Positions 1-6,065 of a stretch of DNA of 6,740 bases are shown here, one piece after another. Under the pieces are notes generated by a model. The model made no database searches. It had not been told where the DNA came from and saw only the letters and a list, made by a program, of their open reading frames with translations. The position numbers were made by a program, and so were the translations under genes. The stretch comes from Bacteroidota bacterium (lineage in GTDB: Bacteria > Bacteroidota > Bacteroidia > NS11-12g > UBA9320). The DNA lies in NCBI GenBank assembly GCA_024638525.1, contig JAHEKB010000132.1, positions 1 to 6,740 of the forward strand, read 5' to 3'. How positions within the stretch are numbered: position 1 is the stretch's first letter; each line of letters begins with the position of its first letter.

Positions 1-1
1 C

Positions 2-1318
2 CAGCTTGAAGCAAGAGTAGCTGGAGATACCATTACAATATGCGAAGGGGATGTATTGGCTTTGGGGGCATCTTCCATTTCTGGGTATAAGTACAGTTGG
101 ACAGCCATTGGTTCCACTTACAATTCAACCAATGCTAACCCTCAGGTTTCTCCCGAGAGTGATACAGAATACAAATTGGTGGTTTCCGATTCTGAAGGTA
201 ATTGTACTTCCGATTCTGCTGTCATTTATGTTATAGTAAATGACAGGGTAGATGGTATCGATTTTGCCCGTGACAGTTTCTTCTGTGCCGGTGAAGATGT
301 AAGCATCTCTGCCCATCCAGGTTTTAGTTCTTATCAATGGCTAGGTGATGGTTACAGCTTTTCAGGAGCTAATGTCACCTTTGATGAGCAAGACACTGTT
401 TTATTGACCGTTATAGCCTCAAACGGATGTATATATTACGATACTATTGCAATTTTAGAAAAAGCAATTCCAGTGTTTAGTTTAGGACCAGATAGCACGA
501 TTTGTGAAAACCTATCCATTGTTCTAAGTGGCCCGCCTAATATGGCCAGTTATACATGGAATGGCCAAACGGGCTCTAATCAGAATTTCGAGACGTCTGT
601 TCAACAGGTTCACGGATTGGTAGTCGTAGACAGCTTTGGTTGTACCTATTCTGATAATGTAGTAATACAGACCGTGCCCTTTGCTTCTTTTGACCTTGGT
701 ATAGATACCAGTTTTTGTGAAGGAGGCTTTTTTACCATCATCGGTCCGGGTGCATTAAGTGGATACATTTGGAATGATACAGCATCTAGCTCTGCAAATT
801 TGACTGTCTTTGAAGCCGGTACATATAGGCTAACAGCATTCAATAGCTACAATTGTCCATTTACGGATACCATTGTACTAAGTGAGTTGCCTCAGCCTCA
901 ATTCAGCCTGGGAGCCGATACCGGTTATTGTGAAGGCGGAAGTCTAGTGTTAAACGGACCGACAGGGCTAGAGGATTATCTGTGGACTGGTGGTTCAGAT
1001 CAGCAAAATCTAACCGTTAGTAGTCAAGGGAGCTACTCATTAAGAGTGACAGATGATCAAGGGTGCAGATTTATAGACACCATAGAGGTTGAAGAATACA
1101 GTAACCCCATAATTAGCTTGGGTCCTGATACAACCATTTGTATAGGTGAATCCATTACCTTGGATCCTGGAAGTGGATATGCGGATTATGATTGGAGTAC
1201 AGGAGTTAGTACCCAAAGCATTGTAGTTGATTCAAAAGGAACATTCAGCGTAACTGTAACGGATATCAATGGCTGCGAAGGCACGGCTAGTGTGGACGTA
1301 GATACGGTAACATGTGGT
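2..1318 (+). repeat. Six tandem Ig/PKD-like protein repeats
   Basis: Approximate units are 2-241, 245-469, 473-679, 680-892, 893-1102 and 1103-1318. Each carries an early Cys (usually after D-T-x-x) and a late Cys (usually G-C or N-C). Units 3 to 6 are the most regular, at 69-72 residues; units 4 and 5 share D-T-x-x-C-E-G-G. The repeats are diverged at DNA level, so this is an old protein-level duplication rather than a recent DNA repeat. Such modules are common as stalks just before T9SS sorting domains in Bacteroidota. Confidence 0.85.
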
Positions 1319-1582
1319 ACTGAGTCCATTTTCCTTCTAGGCACGGAGTCCATTCGTTTCTATCCCAACCCAACCGCAGATTATTTATTGATCGAGGGAG
1401 AAAGATCATTGGCAGGGGCGGATATCAGTCTGCAAAACGCAATGGGCCAAGTTTTGATTCAGGTTCAAAACAAAGACCACTCTTTGCGGTTGGATCTGAG
1501 TAATTTACCAAATGGTTCCTATGTATTAGGACTTAAGAAGGACAATAATCAAGTATACAAAAGGGTTATAGTGAGTCATTAA
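2..1582 (+). CDS. Multi-repeat Ig/PKD-like secreted protein with T9SS type A sorting domain (5' partial)
   Basis: The reading frame is open from the left edge (first full codon at 2), so the true start and signal peptide lie outside the window; the first ATG, at 56, falls inside a repeat and is not the start. The visible 526 residues consist of six repeats of about 70 residues (pattern LGpDttiC...Y.W..G......v...G.y.v.vtd..GC...dt), then a short linker, then a C-terminal domain with YPNPT, an NAMGQVL strand, LPNGSYVL and a final KRVIVSH. That ending is typical of T9SS type A sorting domains, which direct export across the outer membrane and are then usually removed. The protein is rich in Asp, Ser and Thr and poor in Lys outside the tail. 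No catalytic domain is visible in this part; an enzyme or adhesin module could lie upstream. The stop is 2 bp before gldA. I am confident about the class of protein; its function is unknown. Confidence 0.9.
   Translation, partial: QLEARVAGDTITICEGDVLALGASSISGYKYSWTAIGSTYNSTNANPQVSPESDTEYKLVVSDSEGNCTSDSAVIYVIVNDRVDGIDFARDSFFCAGEDVSISAHPGFSSYQWLGDGYSFSGANVTFDEQDTVLLTVIASNGCIYYDTIAILEKAIPVFSLGPDSTICENLSIVLSGPPNMASYTWNGQTGSNQNFETSVQQVHGLVVVDSFGCTYSDNVVIQTVPFASFDLGIDTSFCEGGFFTIIGPGALSGYIWNDTASSSANLTVFEAGTYRLTAFNSYNCPFTDTIVLSELPQPQFSLGADTGYCEGGSLVLNGPTGLEDYLWTGGSDQQNLTVSSQGSYSLRVTDDQGCRFIDTIEVEEYSNPIISLGPDTTICIGESITLDPGSGYADYDWSTGVSTQSIVVDSKGTFSVTVTDINGCEGTASVDVDTVTCGTESIFLLGTESIRFYPNPTADYLLIEGERSLAGADISLQNAMGQVLIQVQNKDHSLRLDLSNLPNGSYVLGLKKDNNQVYKRVIVSH
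1316..1363 (+). repeat. 24-bp tandem duplication in the linker before the sorting domain
   Basis: Positions 1316-1330 (ggtactgagtccatt) and 1340-1354 (ggcacggagtccatt) match at 13 of 15 bases with a 24-base period. They encode GTESIFLL followed by GTESIRFY, so an eight-residue unit appears twice at the border between the last repeat and the sorting domain. The second half of each unit has diverged. This looks like an old in-frame slippage duplication, but could be chance similarity. Confidence 0.55.
1352..1579 (+). other. T9SS type A C-terminal sorting domain (part of the CDS at 2-1582)
   Basis: About 76 residues form the last domain of the repeat protein. It opens with SIRFYPNPT, has a middle strand ISLQNAMGQVL, then LRLDLSNLPNGSYVLGL, and ends in YKRVIVSH. 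This order of motifs (YPNP, G-Q-V, L..G.Y.L, a basic residue near the C-terminus) is the hallmark of the Por-secretion tail family. It implies that the organism has a working T9SS (GldK/L/M/N, SprA and others, not encoded here). Confidence 0.92.
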
Positions 1583-1584
1583 GA

Positions 1585-2496
1585 ATGTCAATTGAAGTAA
1601 GCGGATTAAGCAAGCTTTACAATACTCAAAGGGCTGTCGATGACATAGCGTTTAGCATCCCAATGGGGCAGGTGGTTGGTTTCTTGGGCCCGAATGGTGC
1701 GGGAAAGAGCACCACCATGAAAATGCTCACTGCTTTCGTTCAGCCAAGTTCAGGGAGTGCTAAAGTCTGCGGTATTGATGTGCAGGAAGAACCCATGGTC
1801 GTTAAAGGGCTTATTGGCTATCTACCGGAGAACAATCCACTCTACCTTGACATGTATGTGCGTGAATTCTTGACCTTTGCGGCACAGGTACATAAATTAA
1901 AGAACAGCAAACAAAGGGTAGAAGAGGTCATTGAACTGACAGGTTTGCAAAATGAGCGTTCCAAAAAAATAGCTCAGCTTTCCAAAGGATATAGACAGCG
2001 CGTGGGATTAGCACAAGCGCTAATTCATGAACCCAAAGTGCTAATCTTAGATGAACCAACTTCTGGCTTAGATCCAAATCAAGTACTTGAAATCAGAAAA
2101 CTAATCAGTTCACTAGGCAAAGACAGAACCGTTCTTTTGTCAACGCATATAATGCAAGAAGTGGAAGCCATGTGCCAGCGAGTTATTATTATCAATAAGG
2201 GTAAGATAGTGGCAGATGATAGTACAGAGGCAATATCGAATCAACTGCAATCTGAGAATGTAATGACTGTTCGCTTTGGGGAGGAAATTGATCCCGAAAT
2301 TCTCAGGATAAATAGCGGTATAAATTCAGTGGAGAATATTGGAGATAGGCTGTATAAAGTCACCGCAAAGAAGGATGTTGATTTGGCTAGACTTTTGTTT
2401 CAGACGGCGGTTGAGAATAACAACATAATAGTTGAACAGCAGCAAGTTAAGGCAAACTTAGAATCTGTTTTCCAGCAATTGACCAAGAATGCTTAG
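1585..2496 (+). CDS. gldA: GldA, ATP-binding subunit of the gliding-associated ABC transporter
   Basis: This is a cytoplasmic nucleotide-binding subunit of 303 residues, about the usual GldA length. Visible motifs are Walker A GPNGAGKST (35-43), the Q-loop region IGYLPENNPLYLDMY (77-91), the signature LSKGYRQRVGLAQAL (132-146), Walker B VLILDEP (152-158), D-loop SGLD (160-163) and the switch His in STH (188). Glu rather than Gln in the Q-loop and LSKGY in place of LSGGQ are normal for this ABC-2/DrrA-like branch. Residues from about 220 form the usual C-terminal extension. The ATG at 1585 is chosen because it gives the standard N-terminus IEVSGLSKLY and lies 2 bp after the previous stop. There is no clear Shine-Dalgarno motif, as usual in Bacteroidota. 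With GldF and GldG it forms an ABC complex that Flavobacterium johnsoniae genetics tied to gliding; the substrate is unknown. The immediate gldF and gldG neighbours make the assignment firm. Confidence 0.95.
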   Translation: MSIEVSGLSKLYNTQRAVDDIAFSIPMGQVVGFLGPNGAGKSTTMKMLTAFVQPSSGSAKVCGIDVQEEPMVVKGLIGYLPENNPLYLDMYVREFLTFAAQVHKLKNSKQRVEEVIELTGLQNERSKKIAQLSKGYRQRVGLAQALIHEPKVLILDEPTSGLDPNQVLEIRKLISSLGKDRTVLLSTHIMQEVEAMCQRVIIINKGKIVADDSTEAISNQLQSENVMTVRFGEEIDPEILRINSGINSVENIGDRLYKVTAKKDVDLARLLFQTAVENNNIIVEQQQVKANLESVFQQLTKNA

Positions 2497-3217
2497 CATA
2501 TATTTAAAAGAGATAAGAAGTTTCCTGAGTTCATTGATCGCCTATGTTGTGATTATTGCCTTTCTACTTCTCATCGGCTTATTTACTTGGGTGTTTACAG
2601 ATACCAATGTCTTGGACTTGGGCTATGCCAATTTAGACAGTCTTTTTATTATGGCTCCATGGGTCTTCATTTTTCTTATTTCAGCCATAACCATGCGCTC
2701 ATTTTCTGAGGAGAAGAGGACGGGTACATATGAATTATTAAGCACTAAGCCTCTTAGCCATATTCAAATCATTGGAGGTAAATATCTAGCGGCCCTAACC
2801 CTGGTGGCCTTTTCTATTCTGCCTACCTTGATTTACTTCTACTCTATATATCAGCTAGGCCTGCCCAAGGGCAATATTGATGTAGGAGCAACTTGGGGGT
2901 CTTATTTGGGATTGCTTTTTCTAGGAGCTTGTTATGCTTCTATAGGACTGTTCGCCTCGGCAATTACACCTAATCAGATCATCGCTTTTATCCTTGGAAT
3001 GTTCCTGTGCTTCTTTGCCTTTACAGGTTTTGAGCAAGTGAGTAATTTGGGACTGTTTGGCAATAATGATTTTTTAGTGCAATGGCTGGGTATTCAATAC
3101 CACTACGACTCGATAAGTCGCGGTGTTTTGGATACTAGGGATGTAGTGTATTTTTTGAGTTTTATTGGGCTGTTTTTGGCAGCTAGTTCAGCTAGTTTAA
3201 AGCACAAGAGTCTATGA
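2489..3217 (+). CDS. gldF: GldF, membrane permease subunit of the gliding-associated ABC transporter
   Basis: This is an inner-membrane ABC-2 type permease of 242 residues, close to the length expected for GldF. Six hydrophobic segments can be seen at roughly 14-37, 52-68, 99-121, 137-160, 163-181 and 217-236. The cytoplasmic stretch MRSFSEEKRTGTYELL (69-84), followed by STKPLSHIQIIGGKYLA, is the conserved coupling region of this family, which contacts the ATPase. The ATG at 2489 lies inside the end of gldA with an 8-bp overlap, which suggests translational coupling. The N-terminus LSIYLKEIRSFLSS is typical of GldF and supports this start. The stop is part of an ATGA overlap with gldG. No residues look missing or broken. 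Confidence 0.94.
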   Translation: MLSIYLKEIRSFLSSLIAYVVIIAFLLLIGLFTWVFTDTNVLDLGYANLDSLFIMAPWVFIFLISAITMRSFSEEKRTGTYELLSTKPLSHIQIIGGKYLAALTLVAFSILPTLIYFYSIYQLGLPKGNIDVGATWGSYLGLLFLGACYASIGLFASAITPNQIIAFILGMFLCFFAFTGFEQVSNLGLFGNNDFLVQWLGIQYHYDSISRGVLDTRDVVYFLSFIGLFLAASSASLKHKSL

Positions 3218-4992
3218 GCGAGAGTAAAACATCGAATACCTTAGGTCATTGGGGGGGCTTTTTGATCATACTCTCGGTGATCTTGCTGTTCAATGTGCTC
3301 TCGGACAAATGGTACCAACGGTTTGACCTGACCAAGGAAAAGCGCTATACACTTTCAGAATCAACAAAATCCCTTTTGCAAAAGCTAGAAGATGAAGTAT
3401 ATATAAGCATTTATCTCGATGGGGATATTCCCGTAGATTATAAGCGATTAAAGACCGCAGTCAGGGATATGATGAATGAGTACCGTTACGCTTCGGAGGG
3501 CTTGTTCAGTTTTGAGTTTGAGGATATCCTGGCTGAGCAAGACATAGAAGAGAAGCGCAAAATTTTGCAACAGCTCTACCAGCAAGGCTTAAAAATTGAG
3601 GTTCCAGAATTGGAGCCTGATCAAGTGGCCGATGAGAAGTATATCATACCTTCAGCACTGGTTGTTTATCGCGGGAGGGAATATCCTCTGAACTTCCTCA
3701 AGCGTGAATTTGGCAAACCATTAGAAGAAGAGATCAATGGCTCTATAGAACTTTTGGAATATGAAATTGGGAACGTTTTGCGCAAATGCATTGCAGGTAA
3801 AGACCTTGAATTGGCTCTGGTGGAAGGGCATGGAGAGCTGGACCCAGTTGAAACGGCAGATATAAGTAAAGAGCTGAGCGATTTCTATAGCTTGGAGCGA
3901 ATAAACATCAATATATCAGATACCAATTGTATCAAAATGTTCGCAGATGAGCTATTGGCACAACCCGATAGACAAAGCGAGGTGCTCATAGAATCACTCA
4001 TTGATAAGCTATCTAAGTACGACGGAATTATAGTGGCCAAGCCCACAATCGCTTTTAAAGAAGTAGAGAAATTTGTCCTAGACCAATACATAATGAGAGG
4101 GGGAAAAGTGATTTGGTTGGTAGAAAGCTTAATAGCAGAAATGGATAGTGTTGCCAAATATGGGCGTGTTATGACGGCCAATCACTCTCATAATCTCGAC
4201 AACTTGCTTTTTAATTATGGTGCACGATTAGAACCGACCTTGGTACAGGATCTTCAAAGCCATGGCATTCCAGCCATAAACCAACAGACAAATAGACCGG
4301 GCTTCTGGCCCTGGATATTCTACCCATTGTTTAATCCAGCAGACGATAATGTCATCACTAGAAATTTAGAATCTGTGTGGGGTCAGTATTGCAGTTCTTT
4401 GGATACCACAGCCAATAGGGCAGCGAGAAAGACCATCCTACTCAAATCTTCCATTAACTCTAGGGTAGCGCACAATCCAGTAATGATCTCTTTGGATCTT
4501 TTGCGTGTTCAGCCCGATAAAAACAACTTTAGAAATCCTTCGCAAGTCGTTGCAGTATTGCTAGAAGGCGGATTCAGGAGTGCATTTAAGTACAGACCGG
4601 GTGCGCGGAGAAATCTCGACATTGAATACAAAGATTCTGTGGAAAACAATGCCATGATTGTCATCGGTGATGGGGATTTGATTAGAAATCAAACATCAGG
4701 GGATAAAAGTCAGGTATATCCATTGGGGTACGACAAATACGGTACACAGAGTTTTGGTGAACCTGTAATCTTCGCCAATAAGAAGTTTTTCATGAACTGC
4801 GTAGATTACCTTTGCGACGAGTCCAATCTGATAGAGGTTCGATCAAAAGAAATCATCCTTCGCCTTTTGGACAAAGAAAGAACAAGAACAGAAAAGAGAA
4901 AGTGGCAATGGATCAATATGGGTCTACCCATCCTTGTGATTCTCCTTTTTGGTGGAATTAATGCTTTCTACAGAAGAAAGCGCTGGCAATAA
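3214..4992 (+). CDS. gldG: GldG, membrane-anchored auxiliary subunit of the gliding-associated ABC transporter
   Basis: The product is 592 residues with one N-terminal transmembrane segment (about 11-29) and one C-terminal segment (about 566-585) followed by basic FYRRKRWQ. The large domain between them is therefore probably outside the cytoplasmic membrane, in the periplasm. Recognisable GldG stretches are RFDLTKEKRYTLSEST (36-51), YLDGDIPVDYKRLK (67-80), LVEGHGELD (202-210), WLVESLIAEMDS (301-312), DGDLIRNQ (486-493) and the PLGYDKYGTQSFG to EVRSKEIILRLLDKE region (503-554). The family (ABC_transp_aux/GldG) has no known catalytic activity and acts with GldA and GldF. The start overlaps the gldF stop as ATGA. 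A run of seven G at 3251-3257 falls in codons 13-15, within the first membrane segment. The stop shares a base with the next start. Confidence 0.94.
   Translation: MSESKTSNTLGHWGGFLIILSVILLFNVLSDKWYQRFDLTKEKRYTLSESTKSLLQKLEDEVYISIYLDGDIPVDYKRLKTAVRDMMNEYRYASEGLFSFEFEDILAEQDIEEKRKILQQLYQQGLKIEVPELEPDQVADEKYIIPSALVVYRGREYPLNFLKREFGKPLEEEINGSIELLEYEIGNVLRKCIAGKDLELALVEGHGELDPVETADISKELSDFYSLERININISDTNCIKMFADELLAQPDRQSEVLIESLIDKLSKYDGIIVAKPTIAFKEVEKFVLDQYIMRGGKVIWLVESLIAEMDSVAKYGRVMTANHSHNLDNLLFNYGARLEPTLVQDLQSHGIPAINQQTNRPGFWPWIFYPLFNPADDNVITRNLESVWGQYCSSLDTTANRAARKTILLKSSINSRVAHNPVMISLDLLRVQPDKNNFRNPSQVVAVLLEGGFRSAFKYRPGARRNLDIEYKDSVENNAMIVIGDGDLIRNQTSGDKSQVYPLGYDKYGTQSFGEPVIFANKKFFMNCVDYLCDESNLIEVRSKEIILRLLDKERTRTEKRKWQWINMGLPILVILLFGGINAFYRRKRWQ
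3251..3257 (+). repeat. Seven-G homopolymer tract in gldG codons 13-15
   Basis: The tract reads as W13-G14-G15 in frame. Read directly, loss of one G gives an immediate TGA after four further codons (tgg ggg gct ttt tga), and gain of one G leads to a TGA roughly 25 codons later. Either change would truncate GldG near its N-terminus. Whether the tract varies in nature cannot be told from one sequence, and seven bases is short for a phase-variable tract. Confidence 0.5.
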
Positions 4993-6065
4993 TGAGATCT
5001 GCGGGATTAATACTTAGCATCTTACTAATGGCATCCAATTCCTGGGCACAACAGGTGGCCATGGGAGTGAGTCCCGGATTCTTAGTAGCGCACAGAGCAG
5101 ATTTGAAAAATATAGAAACCCATATGATGGGTTTTGAATTTCAGTATGAGCAGAGGTCAAACGCAGATTGGGCTGCGTACTACAAAGAACCAATTTGGGG
5201 TTTAGGGCTGAGTTATTTTCACTTTGGTGGAGAGCACACCAAAGGTGCAATCTCTGCACAAGCCAATTTACAGATGAGCCTAGCCAAGATGGGTAGGTCC
5301 ACACTTAAGTTCAGACTTGGGCCGGGAGTGGGGTACGTATTAAAAGTCTTTGACCCTTTCGAAAACAGAAGAAATCAAGCGATTGGAAGCCATTGGAATG
5401 CATTTATGCAAACGGCATTTCTAATGGAGCACCCTGTAAAGAAGGGAAACATCAATTACGGAATAGGGATTTCGCACTTTTCTAATGCAGCATTTAAAAT
5501 GCCCAATTTGGGCTACAATCTACCCAGTTTCTTTTTTAGGTATTCGTATCCATTGGGACAAGAACCCAATGAGGGCAAAACGGCAAAACCACAACCTATT
5601 AAGAGTAAATTCGAGCCAAATTCACACTACTCCGCAGCCTTGATTTATGGTAGAAAGGAAAGAAATTTTGCTAATCCAGTGGGCTTCAACAATAAAGGCG
5701 TCCAACTGCGATGGTTGAGACAGTATTCCTTTATTGCTGCTTGGCGGATTGGAATGGATGCCGTGCTGGATAAGACCTATAAGTATTCGGAGAACAATCA
5801 GGTTGACCTAGGCTCAATTAGTCTTGGCGATCAGCTTGAGATAGGGATAGCTGCGGGACATGAATGGGCGGTTGGGGAGCTGCGTTTTCTCATAGAAGCG
5901 GGAGCTTACCTGAACCGACCTGCTGATCTAAAAAAGCCGCTCTATCAGCGGATGGGATTCAATTACAATTTGACAGACAATTGGGCTTTGATGGGGAATT
6001 TGAAGTTCCATCGTGGTGTAGCGGATTATTTGGAAACTGGAATCATCTATCAATGGAAAAAGTGA
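4992..6065 (+). CDS. Outer-membrane beta-barrel, acyloxyacyl hydrolase / PagL-like lipid A deacylase family
   Basis: The protein has 357 residues with a signal peptide (MRSAGLILSILLMASNSWA, probable cleavage after A19) and alternating barrel-like strands throughout. Residues about 20-190 resemble PagL-type lipid A 3-O-deacylases: GIGISHFSNAAFKMPNLGYN (157-176) matches the H-x-S-N...N-x-G motif, with H162 and S164 in the places of the PagL catalytic His and Ser. The Glu expected about 12 residues after that Ser is Asn (N176) in a gapless comparison. The remaining part (about 210-357) looks like a second barrel ending in LKFHRGVADYLETGIIY, so the protein is roughly twice the length of a simple PagL. 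The predicted role is trimming of acyl chains from lipid A in the outer membrane; activity is uncertain. The start is set by the 1-base TAATG overlap with gldG and by the signal peptide. The gene overlaps the next one by 13 bp. Confidence 0.82.
   Translation: MRSAGLILSILLMASNSWAQQVAMGVSPGFLVAHRADLKNIETHMMGFEFQYEQRSNADWAAYYKEPIWGLGLSYFHFGGEHTKGAISAQANLQMSLAKMGRSTLKFRLGPGVGYVLKVFDPFENRRNQAIGSHWNAFMQTAFLMEHPVKKGNINYGIGISHFSNAAFKMPNLGYNLPSFFFRYSYPLGQEPNEGKTAKPQPIKSKFEPNSHYSAALIYGRKERNFANPVGFNNKGVQLRWLRQYSFIAAWRIGMDAVLDKTYKYSENNQVDLGSISLGDQLEIGIAAGHEWAVGELRFLIEAGAYLNRPADLKKPLYQRMGFNYNLTDNWALMGNLKFHRGVADYLETGIIYQWKK
5619..6062 (+). other. Second barrel-like domain of the PagL-like protein
   Basis: Residues about 210-357 follow a charged, Pro/Lys-rich linker (EPNEGKTAKPQPIKSKFEP, 191-209). 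They again show alternating polar/hydrophobic strands, and the final hairpin FHRGVADYLETGIIYQW recalls the H-x-S-N...Y end of the first domain. H340 may match H162, but there is no Ser two residues later (G342). I read this as a degenerate second copy of the barrel unit; a single larger barrel is the alternative. Confidence 0.45.

Noticed and set aside
51..236. Forward 61-codon open frame overlapping the repeat protein
   Set aside because: It is an alternative frame of the repeat region; the frame open from the left edge continues into the repeats and sorting domain.
125..337. Reverse-strand 70-codon open frame
   Set aside because: It lies wholly antisense to the in-frame repeat protein, has no start context or recognisable domain, and its composition is that of a shadow frame.
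1583..1584. Possible promoter or terminator between the cargo gene and gldA
   Set aside because: Only two bases separate the genes and no hairpin or promoter-like pair of elements is evident; none of the other junctions has intergenic space at all.
1816..1830. Glu in place of Gln in the GldA Q-loop as a sign of a defective ATPase
   Set aside because: The GYLPE form is usual in this ABC-2 ATPase branch, and all other nucleotide-binding motifs are intact.
3885..4181. Reverse-strand 98-codon open frame inside gldG
   Set aside because: It is Ser/Leu/Ile-rich, as expected from the complement of a conserved GldG coding segment, with no motif and no separate promoter.
5222..5244. Perfect 8-bp inverted repeat with a 7-nt loop (ctttggtg / caccaaag)
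   Set aside because: It is in the coding part of the PagL-like gene, has no U-tract after it and encodes ordinary residues (HFGGEHTKG), so a terminator or attenuator is not supported.
5014..5304. Reverse-strand 96-codon open frame inside the PagL-like gene
   Set aside because: The sense frame has a signal peptide and catalytic motif; the antisense product has no recognisable features.
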